From Thermophagus xiamenensis (GTDB lineage: Bacteria; Bacteroidota; Bacteroidia; Bacteroidales; Marinilabiliaceae), in the NCBI RefSeq assembly GCF_900112795.1, contig NZ_FONA01000020.1, positions 1-64,000 of the forward strand: 64,000 nucleotides of DNA. The letters are read 5' to 3'. Both the position numbers and the translations under genes were made by a program. The notes under the pieces are model-generated. The model was not told the DNA's origin, searched no databases, and saw nothing but the letters and a program-made list of their open reading frames with translations. Position 1 is the first letter of the stretch; the number at the start of each line of letters is the position of its first letter. This document shows positions 44,893-55,228 of this stretch, in pieces.

Positions 44893-45351
44893 TTAATTTA
44901 CAGGTTTAACAATGATGTATGTTTGATGTACTTCAATAACTTCAATTTCGGTTTTGGGATCAAGGAATTGCCCCGGACACCGGGCTTCTATCTCTTGGTC
45001 GTTTATTCGTGCTTTCCCAATCGGATTTAGTCGGGTGGTGGTAATTCCTCTATCGCCAGGTTTTATTGTACTTTGTTCGACCACATCGACTCGACTGTCG
45101 ATGGAGGATTGGAGCATGAATTTTTTCCATGTTTTAGTCCTTAAAACAAAAAATAATATTGTGATAGTGGCCAAAAGCGTTACTCCTAAGGTAATATTCC
45201 CGGTTGAGGCGTTAATATCATAAGCCATAATTATGGCCATTACTATCATGCCAAAGCCGCCTAAGCCTGCTATTGTGATGCCTGGAACCACAAAAAACTC
45301 GAGAATAAGCAACAATAGACCGGTAAGGATTAGCAATATGATAATTCCCAT
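44893..45351 (-). CDS. NfeD-like membrane protein
   Basis: 152 aa. Three hydrophobic segments (about 3-20, 27-45, 52-72) are followed by a C-terminal OB-fold typical of NfeD ([26 protein letters not shown], then [16 protein letters not shown]). It is the short NfeD form, without the ClpP-like serine protease domain. It is paired with FloA downstream (5-bp gap) and is thought to support microdomain assembly. Confidence 0.93.
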   Translation of the reverse strand: MGIIILLILTGLLLLILEFFVVPGITIAGLGGFGMIVMAIIMAYDINASTGNITLGVTLLATITILFFVLRTKTWKKFMLQSSIDSRVDVVEQSTIKPGDRGITTTRLNPIGKARINDQEIEARCPGQFLDPKTEIEVIEVHQTYIIVKPVN

Positions 45352-45442
45352 ACTTAATATTATTTGTTCCTTAACAATGTTTATTTTTCAACGGTTTTAT
45401 AAAACAATATATTATCTGTGGCCAAATAAAATCGATATCCTC

Positions 45443-45673
45443 TTCATTCGTATAAATTTTACTTACTTCGTTGATATATTGTTCCTTAAAAATAGTCATT
45501 AGTGGTTAGTGATTAGTCATTAGTAATAAGTTTATCAACACTAGTCACTAATGACTGTTGACTATTGACTAAACACTAATGACTATTGACTTCTTCTGCC
45601 TTCTGCCTGTGCACTTCTGCCTCTAAGTTTTTATACATGTACTTTTGTGACGAAAGCCGCCATGCTCGTTTCA
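45443..45673 (-). repeat. Dispersed repeat DR, copy 7 (long unit, 227-bp period)
   Basis: The minus-strand unit starts TGAAACGAGCATGGCGG and ends ATTTATACGAATGAA. Its middle has AGTCATTAGT-type words in the left half and ACTAATGACT-type words in the right half, so the centre can form a long imperfect hairpin. The rest of the gap (45352-45442, 45674-45713) shows nothing. Confidence 0.88.
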
Positions 45674-45713
45674 ATAATTTTTTTATCATGAATTTTGTGT
45701 TGAATTTAGGGGA

Positions 45714-46004
45714 TTAAGGCCCAATTAACTGATGAATACTTACTTTAAGTGATTGCGCTGTTAGCATTTTATGAATTTCCAACAGGTCAGGTAATGTTCC
45801 TCGTTTTATTTCACAAGAACCAAGATAATGAGCAAGGGTAGCACATTGTTCAGCCTGTATATTGTCGTGGTCACAAAAGGTTACTAAAGCGTCGATAACA
45901 TTGTCAAAGGTATTTACATCGTCGTTGTGAAGAATAAGAACATGGTCATGCCCGTTTTCGCTATCTTGACGACGCTTTTTGTCTTTTTTATCATAAGATG
46001 CCAT
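45714..46004 (-). CDS. clpS: ClpS-like adaptor for the Clp protease
   Basis: 97 aa from the ATG at 46004 (MASYDKKDK...), which gives a normal-length ClpS; an upstream ATG at 46052 would add 16 residues. The ClpS core is clear: LILHNDDVNTFDNVIDALV, then AEQCATLAHYLGSCEIKRG. ClpS delivers N-end-rule substrates to ClpAP-type unfoldases. The conserved His/Asn surface (HNDDVNT) that binds N-degrons is present. Confidence 0.93.
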   Translation of the reverse strand: MASYDKKDKKRRQDSENGHDHVLILHNDDVNTFDNVIDALVTFCDHDNIQAEQCATLAHYLGSCEIKRGTLPDLLEIHKMLTAQSLKVSIHQLIGP

Positions 46005-46187
46005 AAATCGTAAAATTTGCTGTAAATTATGAAAATAATTCCATTGGTACAAGAGCTATGGATATTTTGCCCAGGCAAATTTTACTTTTCCCGAAAATGG
46101 ACCTTCGTTATATTTTGACAATCTTATTCACATCCATGTTTTTATGATTAAATGTTTTTTAGTCAATCAGATTTATTTATTATATCA

Positions 46188-48764
46188 TTAATTTGATTTT
46201 ATCTTTTGTTGTGCTTCACTGACAGGAATTTGTTTGCCGTTGAAAAATGCTACTATGAAAGCACCTGTGAATCCCTTTTGTTGTATGGTATTTATTTGCT
46301 TAAAAGCCTCTTCGTAGGTCGAATAATTACCTGCAAAATATTTTGTGAGGTTTTTCCCGGCAATTGGTTCAGAAGAGACATCAGGTAGCTCGGCCAATAA
46401 ATTCGGATCCGGATTATTTCTGAAAACACCTATTTGGATTTTAAAAATAGGTCTTTCATTTTTTTCACTATTTTCGGTTGCGGGGTTATTTTTTTCATCT
46501 GTAGTGCTGGCTTTGGAAAAGGCTGACTTAATAATCTCCTCGGCATTGTTTGTTTTAATATCTTTAGAATTGTCGGTAACAACGCTACGACTGTTTTGAA
46601 TAGTTTGGTAGTTAGGTTGAATATGTGTTGATTTAGGGCCGTTATTCACGGCTGTATTAGTTTTATCTGGAAGGTGAAAACCGTGTTTAGAGGTATAGTC
46701 TAAAAATTCATCTTCGATCATTTCAACTGCTTCCCTTTTCATGGCAGCAAGATATTCGTATTTTTCGGGATTCCAGATGGCCATTTGAGTCAATTGATTA
46801 TTGGCATCTTCGAAATAACTATGGGCTTTTCTGAAAGTTGTTTGAAACTGAGGATAATCAGGATTTTGGGACAATAATTCCAGTTTAGGTCGATAAATGC
46901 TATATTTTTTATCAAGAGCTTCGTGGTAGAGATCCAGAGATGTTTTTTGTAACTCTTTGGCCTTTTTTATTAATTGCTCAGTGTCGATAGAAGATTGGTC
47001 ATTATCCTGGGTATCCGTTTTCTTAATTTTCTCAAAAAATGAATTGGATTTGGGCTCATCTTCTTGGTTATTCACTGACTTTTCCATAAGCTTGGCAGCT
47101 TCAAGCTTCAAAATATTGGCCCAGGTATAAATGCTATCGGTATTTTGTAAAATTTTAATTTGTGCTGGCGAGAACAGTTTATTATAGACCGGGGTCATTT
47201 TTTTCTTCCTTTGAATGAATTCCTCGTCCGAATAAAAAGTCATTTCCTTAGGTTGAAACTTAATTCTCGAGCTGGTTGAGTGGTCGTTATCCTTCTTTAT
47301 TGGCGGAATATATTTTCCATCCTTAATTAGCTGAGAAATTTTTTCAATCTCTAATTGCCGAGCCCTAATAAGATGGCGTTTAGCACGGTCATCTTGTCCA
47401 TATACTTTTTGTTCCAGATTAAGAATTTCATCCATTAGTCGAGTCAATTCCTCCTGGTTATAGCTTTCTGCATATTGTTTTCTTTTGATGCGAAGAAGCT
47501 GTGTTAAACTGTCTTTTTCCAGTTCTGCTTGTTGCCCCCGTTTAAATTCTGCCCTGGCAACGTCACTGCGAAATTGTTGATAATTGGTGTAAACAATGGT
47601 ATCATTGATATGAAAAACGAACTCTTTTACCGAAGAAACCTTTTCATCAAGGCGAATAGGCTGTTGGGTTTGTTTTTTTGTCCACAAATTTCCGGATGCC
47701 AGAGGGAGACTTGCCAATTCCCGAATTTGACCGGCACTTTCAGCAAGATTTTTTATTACCTGATGGTCCCACACAATTTTTACGACAACGGCTTTGCCGG
47801 GTTCAACACCCCGGTTGGTGGTAAACCAGGCTTGTTTCCCAAACGGATCTGCCGCAAAAAGATAATCATCGGCCGGAGAATTGAACGGAGGACCTACATT
47901 TTCGGGTTCAGAAAATGTGTTGCTTTCCGGATCATATATAGAGCGATAGATATCAAGACCTCCCATTCCGCCGGGGCGATCAGATGAAAAAAAGAATGTA
48001 GTACCGTCAACCATCAGAAAAGGATACTTGTCATCAAAATCAGAATTGACCGGTATACCTAAATTTTTACTGCTACTCCATTGGTCCAGGAGTTTTTCCA
48101 TTTTATAAATGTCATGTATGGAATCTCCTGATTCTTCCAGCACAAAATAAACCTCATTGCCTTTTTCGGTACGATACAAAATTTCTTTAGGGGGCACACC
48201 CGTTTTGAAGAATGATTCATTACGGGCGAGGGTTCCACATTCTTGAGGAAATTGATAGGCTTCAATAAATTGAGCTTCATCAACGGTATCTTTTCGAAGA
48301 ACTTTAATGGTGAAATATTTGTTAATTAATTGTTTGCCTGATTCACAGTCTTGGATGGCTCTTTTGGTAAGTTCTCGTCTCGGATCGTTGTTGGCAGCAT
48401 ATCTTAAAAAATTTTCATAAGATTTTATCGCCATATCATATTGATATGTATGTTGATATGCTCGTCCCAAATAATAATTTGCATCTTTGTTGACTCGTTT
48501 GGTTAAGGCATACTTTAAATGGTTAATAGCCTCATCAAAATTTTGTTGTTGTTCTACCAAACAAACACCCAGATAATAGTTGATTTTTGCATCACGCTCA
48601 TAGCGTTCAAAAAGTATTTGGTAAAGAGGTAGAGCTTCCCGATAATTTCCTTGTTCAAAAAGAGCCAATGCAAGGTCAGGGTCAGGTGAAATTGGTTTTT
48701 CCTGACCAATAATTGGAAAATTGATAAGGAAAATAATAAACAAGGTCACAACAATTGATTTCAT
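46188..48764 (-). CDS. Exported TPR / PD40-propeller / SPOR-domain protein
   Basis: I start at 48764 (MKSIVVTLF...), a clean Sec signal; an ATG at 48794 would add 10 residues. TPR repeats span about 30-140, a WD40-like PD40 part follows (about 215-320, FFFSSDRPGGMGGLDIYRS), then long coiled-coil/helical segments and a C-terminal SPOR-like domain (about 775-858, IFKIQIGVFRNNPD). SPOR domains bind denuded septal peptidoglycan, and TPR-PD40 pairs are common in gliding or type IX secretion-linked Bacteroidota proteins. An envelope role is likely, details are unknown. Confidence 0.82.
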   Translation of the reverse strand: MKSIVVTLFIIFLINFPIIGQEKPISPDPDLALALFEQGNYREALPLYQILFERYERDAKINYYLGVCLVEQQQNFDEAINHLKYALTKRVNKDANYYLGRAYQHTYQYDMAIKSYENFLRYAANNDPRRELTKRAIQDCESGKQLINKYFTIKVLRKDTVDEAQFIEAYQFPQECGTLARNESFFKTGVPPKEILYRTEKGNEVYFVLEESGDSIHDIYKMEKLLDQWSSSKNLGIPVNSDFDDKYPFLMVDGTTFFFSSDRPGGMGGLDIYRSIYDPESNTFSEPENVGPPFNSPADDYLFAADPFGKQAWFTTNRGVEPGKAVVVKIVWDHQVIKNLAESAGQIRELASLPLASGNLWTKKQTQQPIRLDEKVSSVKEFVFHINDTIVYTNYQQFRSDVARAEFKRGQQAELEKDSLTQLLRIKRKQYAESYNQEELTRLMDEILNLEQKVYGQDDRAKRHLIRARQLEIEKISQLIKDGKYIPPIKKDNDHSTSSRIKFQPKEMTFYSDEEFIQRKKKMTPVYNKLFSPAQIKILQNTDSIYTWANILKLEAAKLMEKSVNNQEDEPKSNSFFEKIKKTDTQDNDQSSIDTEQLIKKAKELQKTSLDLYHEALDKKYSIYRPKLELLSQNPDYPQFQTTFRKAHSYFEDANNQLTQMAIWNPEKYEYLAAMKREAVEMIEDEFLDYTSKHGFHLPDKTNTAVNNGPKSTHIQPNYQTIQNSRSVVTDNSKDIKTNNAEEIIKSAFSKASTTDEKNNPATENSEKNERPIFKIQIGVFRNNPDPNLLAELPDVSSEPIAGKNLTKYFAGNYSTYEEAFKQINTIQQKGFTGAFIVAFFNGKQIPVSEAQQKIKSN

Positions 48765-48794
48765 ATGTATGCAATATTTTTTTGGTTGCTTCAT

Positions 48795-49101
48795 CTCAAT
48801 AATTGGTATGTTTGTTTGTTGTTAGGCGCATCAAATTTAATCATTCAGGACGAAAAAAAACTACCTGACATAATGCAAAAGTTCTTGTAAAAGTTGTTTT
48901 ATTCTATTTTGCCTAGATTATATTGTTTTATTTTAACTGAAATTTGATAATTAGATAAGAAATTTGAGGTCCATAAATTATTAATGTGTTTTATTGTTGG
49001 GATAGAGTTTTAAGATGTGATTTAACAACAACTATTTATATTATATTTTAAACCAAATAATCCTATTTCTGTTTTCTAAGAGAACCTAAAAAGATGCAAT
49101 T
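48795..49101. other. 307-bp divergent intergenic region, no gene seen
   Basis: This gap lies between the TPR/SPOR gene (minus) and bcp (plus). It is A+T-rich. A near-match to the -7 consensus (TATTTTGC) lies at about 48904-48911, but it is one base short of TAnnTTTG. No other structure stands out. Confidence 0.4.
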
Positions 49102-49566
49102 ATGAATAAATTGGAAGTAGGGCAAAAGGCCCCCGCATTTAGCGGAAAAAATCAAGACGGGAAAGAGATTTCCCTTGACGACTTTAAAGGTCAAAAAGTG
49201 GTATTATATTTTTATCCCAAAGATAATACCTCGGGTTGTACTGCTGAAGCCTGTAATTTGAATGACAATCTGGAACAGTTTGCCGAAAAGGGTTTTAAGA
49301 TTATAGGTGTAAGTCCTGATAGTGAGGCATCTCACCGGAAGTTTCGGGAAAAATATGGACTAAAATTTGACCTTATTGCAGATACTGAAAAAGAAATTCT
49401 TCAGAAATACGGTGTATGGGCTGAGAAAAAAATGTATGGAAGGACTTATATGGGGGTTGTCCGTACAACTTTTATTATTGATGAAAATGGAGTGATTATA
49501 AAAATTTTTGATAAAGTTAAAACGAAAGAGCATTCTGAGCAGATCTTTCAGGAATTGAAGCTGTAA
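49102..49566 (+). CDS. bcp: Thiol peroxidase of the Bcp/PrxQ family
   Basis: 154 aa with the full family plan: GQKAPAFSGKNQDGKEISLDDF, then peroxidatic site YPKDNTSGCTAEAC (Cys about 45) with the resolving Cys five residues on, and VRTTFIIDENG. It reduces hydrogen peroxide and lipid peroxides using thioredoxin. It stands alone; a dispersed repeat follows. Confidence 0.95.
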   Translation: MNKLEVGQKAPAFSGKNQDGKEISLDDFKGQKVVLYFYPKDNTSGCTAEACNLNDNLEQFAEKGFKIIGVSPDSEASHRKFREKYGLKFDLIADTEKEILQKYGVWAEKKMYGRTYMGVVRTTFIIDENGVIIKIFDKVKTKEHSEQIFQELKL

Positions 49567-49729
49567 TTAATGATGGAGATTGAATAATCATTGGATGAGT
49601 TTTTAATTTTCGGTCAGGGAATTATCGGATCGGCCTCAAAATATTGTTTGTTTTAAGAGCTCGTTTGACGAGATTGTTTTATCTTCGTAAAAGCAAATTT
49701 TATATTTTTATGGATAACCTTTAAATGGA

Positions 49730-49955
49730 TGAAACGAGCATGGCGGCTTTTGCCACAAAAGGACATGTATAAACGACAAAGGCAGAAGTGCACAGGCAGA
49801 AGGCAGAAGAAGGCAATAGTCATTAGTGAATAGTCATTAGTCAACAGTCATTAGTAAATAGTCATTGGTGTTAATGTACAAATGACTAACGACTAACCAC
49901 TAATGACTACTTTTAAGAGCCAATATTTCAATAAAATAAGTAAATTTTCATTCGT
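49730..49955 (+). repeat. Dispersed repeat DR, copy 8 (long unit)
   Basis: The left end GATGAAACGAGCATGG with CTTTTGCCACAAAAG and AGGCAGAAGTGCACAGG is complete. The middle holds several AGTCATTAGT words and then ACTAACGACTAACC-type words in the opposite sense. The right end is cut or diverged (TAAATTTTCATTCG). No other gene occupies 49567-50020. Confidence 0.85.
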
Positions 49956-50020
49956 TTTTAGGGTTTATGTATATATAAAAACATAGTTCTCAGGAAATAA
50001 CATATTTTTATAAATTCATT

Positions 50021-51076
50021 ATGGCCGAAAAACAACAAGAAAAGAAAGATCAAAAAAAAGAACAAGAAGCAAAAAAAATTAGTGCGGAGAAATTAAAAGC
50101 CCTTCAGCTGACCATAGACAAAATAGATAAAACCTATGGTAAGGGTGCCATTATGCGGATGGGGGAGTCGGTAGCTGAGAATGTACCCTCTTTTTCGTCG
50201 GGTTCTATTGCTCTTGATAGAGCCTTAGGAGTAGGCGGATATCCCCGTGGGCGGGTTATTGAAATATACGGACCTGAGTCATCAGGAAAGACAACACTGG
50301 CCATTCATGCCATGGCCGAAGTGCAGAAGTTGGGTGGTATAGCCGCCATCATTGATGCGGAACATGCTTTTGACCGCTTTTACGCCGAAAAGCTCGGGGT
50401 GGATGTGGAAAACTTACTCATTTCTCAGCCTGATAACGGGGAGCAAGCCCTGGAAATTGCTGACCAATTGATTCGTTCTTCGGCCATCGACTTGGTGGTG
50501 GTTGACTCTGTGGCAGCGTTAACCCCGAAGGCTGAAATTGAAGGTGAGATGGGCGATAATAAGATGGGCTTGCAGGCGCGGCTTATGTCTCAGGCCTTAC
50601 GAAAACTGACTTCCAATATCAGTAAGACCAATACCTGTTGTATTTTTATCAATCAGTTGCGGGAAAAAATTGGTGTGATGTTTGGTAACCCTGAAACCAC
50701 CACCGGTGGTAACGCTCTTAAGTTTTATGCATCTGTGCGCCTCGATATTCGAAGGGTTAGTCAAATAAAAAACGGTGAGGAAGTGATTGGTAGCCATACT
50801 CGCGTCAAGGTGGTTAAAAACAAAGTGGCGCCGCCATTCCGTAAAGCCGAATTTGATATCATGTATGGTGAGGGGATATCCAAAGTAGGAGAAATCATTG
50901 ATTTGGGTGTTGAACATGGTATCATTAAGAAGAGCGGTTCATGGTTTAGTTACGGAGAAACCAAGTTAGGCCAAGGACGTGAAGCGGTGAAAGAGGTGAT
51001 ACGTGATAATCCGGAACTGGCCGATGAATTGGAGAAAAAAATTATTGAAGCTTTAGATGCGGAAAAAAATAATTAA
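50021..51076 (+). CDS. recA: Recombinase RecA
   Basis: 351 aa. The N-terminal 20 residues are Lys/Glu/Gln-rich, then the conserved core: [10 protein letters not shown], Walker [11 protein letters not shown] (about 74), Walker [14 protein letters not shown]1 loop [17 protein letters not shown]2 near [25 protein letters not shown]. The C-terminus is acidic. RecA drives homologous recombination and SOS induction. The gene stands alone, with a long repeat upstream and a weak hairpin downstream. No LexA box was recognised upstream. Confidence 0.98.
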   Translation: MAEKQQEKKDQKKEQEAKKISAEKLKALQLTIDKIDKTYGKGAIMRMGESVAENVPSFSSGSIALDRALGVGGYPRGRVIEIYGPESSGKTTLAIHAMAEVQKLGGIAAIIDAEHAFDRFYAEKLGVDVENLLISQPDNGEQALEIADQLIRSSAIDLVVVDSVAALTPKAEIEGEMGDNKMGLQARLMSQALRKLTSNISKTNTCCIFINQLREKIGVMFGNPETTTGGNALKFYASVRLDIRRVSQIKNGEEVIGSHTRVKVVKNKVAPPFRKAEFDIMYGEGISKVGEIIDLGVEHGIIKKSGSWFSYGETKLGQGREAVKEVIRDNPELADELEKKIIEALDAEKNN

Positions 51077-51123
51077 ATTTGAACTCGAAGCGTGCAATTA
51101 AGCACTCATATGAAATTCATGTA

Positions 51124-51150
51124 AAGGGCAGCTCTGAATGGGTTGCCCTT
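51124..51150 (+). terminator. Weak terminator-like hairpin after recA
   Basis: AAGGGCA pairs with TGCCCTT around a 13-nt loop, followed by CCTTTT. It may stop only part of transcription; the next gene starts 20 bp later. Confidence 0.5.
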
Positions 51151-51170
51151 CCTTTTAAGATGGGGAATTA

Positions 51171-54107
51171 ATGAAACCATTAGCAGATATTCTTTCCCTT
51201 CGTATTAAAGGCAAGGTATTCACCGATGAGTTGATTCGTGCCTTATATGCCACCGATGCCTCGGTATATCGGGAGATGCCTCTGGCTGTTGTGTTCCCGC
51301 AAGACGAAGAGGACATCCGGCAATTAATCCTCTTTGCCCGAGAAAACAAAGTGGCATTGATTCCTCGAACGGCGGGAACCTCACTGGCTGGCCAAGTTGT
51401 TGGGAACGGCATTGTGGTGGATGTTTCCCGTACCTTTACCCGAATTCTTGAGGTAAATACCGCTGAATCGTGGGTAAGGGTACAACCCGGCGTGGTGCGG
51501 GATGAGTTAAATCTTTACCTGGCAGAATATGGACTTTTCTTTGGTCCGGAGACTTCTACTTCTAATCGTGCCATGATTGGTGGAATGGTAGGGAACAATT
51601 CTTGTGGAGCTAATTCTTTGGTTTATGGCAGTACTCGTGATAATATTCTTGAGGTGACAGGTTTCTTGAGTGATGGGTCTAAAGTTGTTTTTAAAGAACT
51701 GACCGTTGATGAGTTTGCCGAAAAATCCCTTTCTTCCGATGATTCGTTGGAAGCCGCCATCTATCGGCAAATTAATGGGATGTTAAGTAATCCGGTGAAT
51801 CAAAAAAAAATTGAACAATCCTTCCCAAAATCTTCTGTTCATCGTCGAAATACAGGTTATGCTTTAGATGTTCTTGCGCGTTCGGCTCCGTTCAAGTCTG
51901 GCGGCCCCAATATAAATCTTGCCCAATTGATTGCCGGTTCGGAAGGAACCTTGATGTTCATTACCGAAATTAAGCTTAAATGTCACTCATTGCCACCTAA
52001 AGAGAAAGGGGTACTTTGTATTCACTTTCATTCGGTAGAGGAGGCTTTAAAAGCCAATTTGGCAGCACTGCGTCATCGTCCTACAGCCAGTGAGCTGATG
52101 GATGATTTTATCCTCAACTGTACAAAAAACAATCCTGAACAAAACAAAAATCGTTTTTTCATTGACGGAGACCCGAAGGCTTTATTGGTGGTTGAATTTA
52201 CCAAACCCACAAAAGAAGAAATTGAAGCGGCCGCTCATTTATTGACCGATGAGTTAAAAAAGGCAGGTTTGGGTTATCATTATCCACTTGTGACAGGCAC
52301 CGATATTAAACGGGTGTGGTCGTTACGCAAAGCTGCACTGGGCGTTCTTTTTACTACCCCCGGTGATGCCAAACCCGTTGCTGTTATTGAGGATACATCG
52401 GTGGCGGCGGAGGATTTGCCGAATTATGTGACCGATATAAAGAAAATGCTACAGTCGCTAAATACCACTTGTGTTTTTTATGGTCATGCCGGCACAGGCG
52501 AACTGCACCTGCGCCCGTTAATCAATTTGAAAACCGGGGAGGGACATAAGCTTTTCAGAAAAATAGCGGAAGATACTGCCAAACTGGTGAAAAAATACCG
52601 GGGCTCACTGAGCGGCGAGCATGGTGACGGAAGGCTCAGAGGAGAATTTATCCGATATATGGTAGGGGATGAAATCTATTCATTCTTCAAAGAACTTAAA
52701 AGAACATGGGACCCTAATCATATTTTCAATCCCGGGAAAATAGTGGAAACCCCGCCTATGGATACCTCGCTTCGTTACAATGCCTCAACGGAGACCCCTG
52801 AGATAGAGACCATCTTTGACTTTTCTCGCGAAAGAGGTTATATCCGTGCTGCCGAATTTTGCAATGGTTCGGGCGACTGCCGCAAGACACATTTGTCGGG
52901 TGGAACAATGTGTCCCAGCTACATGGCTACGCGTGACGAAATGCACACCACCAGGGCACGGGCCAATATTTTGCGGGAGTATCTCAGGAAGCCATATGTG
53001 AAAAACCGCTTCAATCATTATGAGATATACCGGGTTATGGACCTATGTCTTTCCTGTAAGGCCTGTAAGTCGGAGTGTCCTTCAGGGGTGGATGTTACCA
53101 AGCTAAAAGCAGAGTTTCTGCAACATTATTATGAAGCCAATGGTGTTCCTTTTCGTACCCGGTTAATTGCCAATATTTCGCGTTTGAATGCTTTGGCATC
53201 GTTAGCCCCGGCGCTTTATAATTTTGTAGTGACCAATTCTTTTACAACGAAAGTATTGAAGCATTTGGCAGGCTTTGCGTCTAAGCGTTCGTTGCCGTTG
53301 CTAAACAGTACCACCCTTAGTCGATGGTACCGGAAGGAAAAAAGGATGCTGGCGAGGCCTTCTTCATCAAAAGGGAAAGTATTGTTCTTTAATGATGAGT
53401 TTACCAACTACAATGATGCGGAGATAGGGCGGAAGGCTGTTTTATTGCTCAACAAGCTTGGGTATGAAGTGATTATTCCGCCTCATGTGGAAAGTGGACG
53501 TGCCTGTTTATCAAAAGGCTTGTTGAAAAAAGCTCGTAACATAGCCATCGAAAATATAAACCAACTTAGTCAATGGGTATCGGAAGAGGTTCCGTTGGTA
53601 GGTCTGGAACCATCAGCATTGCTGACCTTTCGTGATGAATATATCGATTTGGTGCCGGATGAGATGAAGCCATTGGCTCGCAATATAGCCCGAAACGCTC
53701 TTCTTTTTGAGGAATTTTTATTGCGAGAAGTAAAAAAAGGAAATGTTTCGTCCGAACTCTTTGTTAAAGAACATCGAAAGATATTGCTGCATGGCCATTG
53801 TCATCAGAAATCGCTGGCATCAGTAGAGCCTACTGTTAAGATGCTTAGTTTGCCGGAAAATTATAAAGTGGAAGTTATTCCCTCAGGATGTTGCGGAATG
53901 GCCGGTTCTTTCGGCTATGAAAAAGAGCACTATGAAGTATCCATGAAAATAGGTGAATTGGTGTTATTTCCCACCATTAGGAAAAAAGAGGCCGAGACCT
54001 TGGTGGCTGCCCCCGGAACCAGCTGTCGGCATCAGATTAAAGATGGAACAGGGGAGAGGGCATATCATCCGGTAGAAATATTGTACGATGCGTTGAGAGA
54101 AAAATAG
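51171..54107 (+). CDS. FAD-linked oxidase with iron-sulphur domain (D-lactate dehydrogenase-like)
   Basis: 978 aa. The N-terminal FAD_binding_4 domain (about 20-240) has PRTAGTSLAGQVVGNGIVVD, and the FAD-oxidase C domain (about 270-545) includes HAGTGELHLRP and the metal-site SGEHGDGRLRGEF. Cysteine motifs follow: CNGSGDCRKTH...C near 562 and CLSCKACKSECP near 625. A CCG-type C-terminal domain ends with HGHCHQKSL and IPSGCCGMAGSFGYE. This fused dehydrogenase plus ferredoxin/CCG plan is used for membrane-linked oxidation of D-lactate, glycolate or similar 2-hydroxy acids. The particular substrate is not clear. Confidence 0.92.
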   Translation: MKPLADILSLRIKGKVFTDELIRALYATDASVYREMPLAVVFPQDEEDIRQLILFARENKVALIPRTAGTSLAGQVVGNGIVVDVSRTFTRILEVNTAESWVRVQPGVVRDELNLYLAEYGLFFGPETSTSNRAMIGGMVGNNSCGANSLVYGSTRDNILEVTGFLSDGSKVVFKELTVDEFAEKSLSSDDSLEAAIYRQINGMLSNPVNQKKIEQSFPKSSVHRRNTGYALDVLARSAPFKSGGPNINLAQLIAGSEGTLMFITEIKLKCHSLPPKEKGVLCIHFHSVEEALKANLAALRHRPTASELMDDFILNCTKNNPEQNKNRFFIDGDPKALLVVEFTKPTKEEIEAAAHLLTDELKKAGLGYHYPLVTGTDIKRVWSLRKAALGVLFTTPGDAKPVAVIEDTSVAAEDLPNYVTDIKKMLQSLNTTCVFYGHAGTGELHLRPLINLKTGEGHKLFRKIAEDTAKLVKKYRGSLSGEHGDGRLRGEFIRYMVGDEIYSFFKELKRTWDPNHIFNPGKIVETPPMDTSLRYNASTETPEIETIFDFSRERGYIRAAEFCNGSGDCRKTHLSGGTMCPSYMATRDEMHTTRARANILREYLRKPYVKNRFNHYEIYRVMDLCLSCKACKSECPSGVDVTKLKAEFLQHYYEANGVPFRTRLIANISRLNALASLAPALYNFVVTNSFTTKVLKHLAGFASKRSLPLLNSTTLSRWYRKEKRMLARPSSSKGKVLFFNDEFTNYNDAEIGRKAVLLLNKLGYEVIIPPHVESGRACLSKGLLKKARNIAIENINQLSQWVSEEVPLVGLEPSALLTFRDEYIDLVPDEMKPLARNIARNALLFEEFLLREVKKGNVSSELFVKEHRKILLHGHCHQKSLASVEPTVKMLSLPENYKVEVIPSGCCGMAGSFGYEKEHYEVSMKIGELVLFPTIRKKEAETLVAAPGTSCRHQIKDGTGERAYHPVEILYDALREK

Positions 54108-54224
54108 GCCGAGACTTTGGTGCATGGGGTTCTGAATAGAGAAAATGTAGATATTCTAATTGAAAGATAGTGAAAGGGTGTGGGAAAATTGGGGATGTCA
54201 GAGATTTTTCTTTTATAAAGAATG

Positions 54225-54971
54225 CTAACGTTCGGCTCTGTCATGATTCCAAATATCGATTAGCCAAGGGACTTTGATAACACGATTCTCGAGGAAGAAA
54301 GAGATGAGATTGAACCATTGATTGCACCGAGCCAGTATCTGAGAGTCGGAGGATATGACAATTTTGTTGGCTTCGGCAACTTTATTATCGGTTTGGTCAG
54401 CCAGCCTTGTTTGCCATTGTATGTTATTTTGACATCCCACCTCTTCCACCAATTTGGCCAGACGCCCGGAATTACTCACAGGCTTGTCGAATACCCATAA
54501 CACGGAGTGAGCATTGTATTGCCTGAAAAATTGAGCAATTAATGCAATGGCAACAGGGGTTTCACTAATTTTTCGGTAGGAGCCGTGAAGTCCTGAAATG
54601 TCGCGTATTAGTCCGTCTCTTCCTTTGAATACCGGAGCACCACTTAGAATTGCTTCCATAATAATTAGCAGATTGAATCCGTCAATAATGACAGGTTGGT
54701 TTTTTAGCATATCAGGCGAGGTCAACTCTCCGGCAGCAACGCGCTCAACCAGTTCCCGGGGTTGGCAGGCTTTATCCAAAGCCGTGCGTTGTCGTTCTCT
54801 CAGTTTATAATGGTCGCCCACCAGTTTCAAGGCTGCTTTGGCTGCATAGTGCTTGTCCAGTAGCCAGCAATAATCCTTGGCTGCCTTGGACATAATTTCT
54901 ATTTGTTCCTCTGTAAAAAGAAGATGATCCCGGGGACCTGGTCCCCGATGTTTTCGGTTGTCGGGTGACAT
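54225..54971 (-). CDS. DUF434-domain protein with PIN-like C-terminal part
   Basis: 248 aa. The N-terminal DUF434 block is plain: RKHRGPGPRDHLLFTEEQI, then AKDYCWLLDKHYAAKAALKLVGDHYKLRERQR. The C-terminal half (about 90-240) begins with VIIDGFNLLIIMEA, has GRDGLIRDISGLHGSY and a late Asp pattern (ISSDSQILARC), which resembles PIN-like nuclease folds. Acidic positions for metal binding are suggestive only. Function is not known. It sits between unrelated genes. Confidence 0.8.
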   Translation of the reverse strand: MSPDNRKHRGPGPRDHLLFTEEQIEIMSKAAKDYCWLLDKHYAAKAALKLVGDHYKLRERQRTALDKACQPRELVERVAAGELTSPDMLKNQPVIIDGFNLLIIMEAILSGAPVFKGRDGLIRDISGLHGSYRKISETPVAIALIAQFFRQYNAHSVLWVFDKPVSNSGRLAKLVEEVGCQNNIQWQTRLADQTDNKVAEANKIVISSDSQILARCNQWFNLISFFLENRVIKVPWLIDIWNHDRAER

Positions 54972-55228
54972 TTCTTGTGTACTTTGTGGTTGTTATATTG
55001 CGATTCCTGAAGATAGTGAATTGTTTTAAAAGTTTCATACATCCCCGATGGGAGTTTGGGCATCTTTCGACTGTATCGCATTTTTCAATTTAATCAGCAA
55101 TTAGTATATATATACTAACCTACTACAATGTGTGTGTATTAACCTATTACATGGTGTCGTTAATTTTAATCACATGATGTTGTTAATTAATAATTATTTG
55201 GTGTTTGTCAAATATAAATTTTATACTA

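Noticed and set aside
45480-45600. CRISPR-like series of short GTCATTAGT/ACTAATGAC words
   Set aside because: Words are only 9-10 bp, irregularly spaced, occur in both orientations, have no unique spacers of even length and no cas genes nearby. They are the middle of a long DR unit.
54107-54150. Short echo of an internal sequence of the D-lactate dehydrogenase-like gene (GGCCGAGACTTTGGTG versus 53989 region)
   Set aside because: About 16-20 bp only, could be a micro-duplication but too short to interpret.
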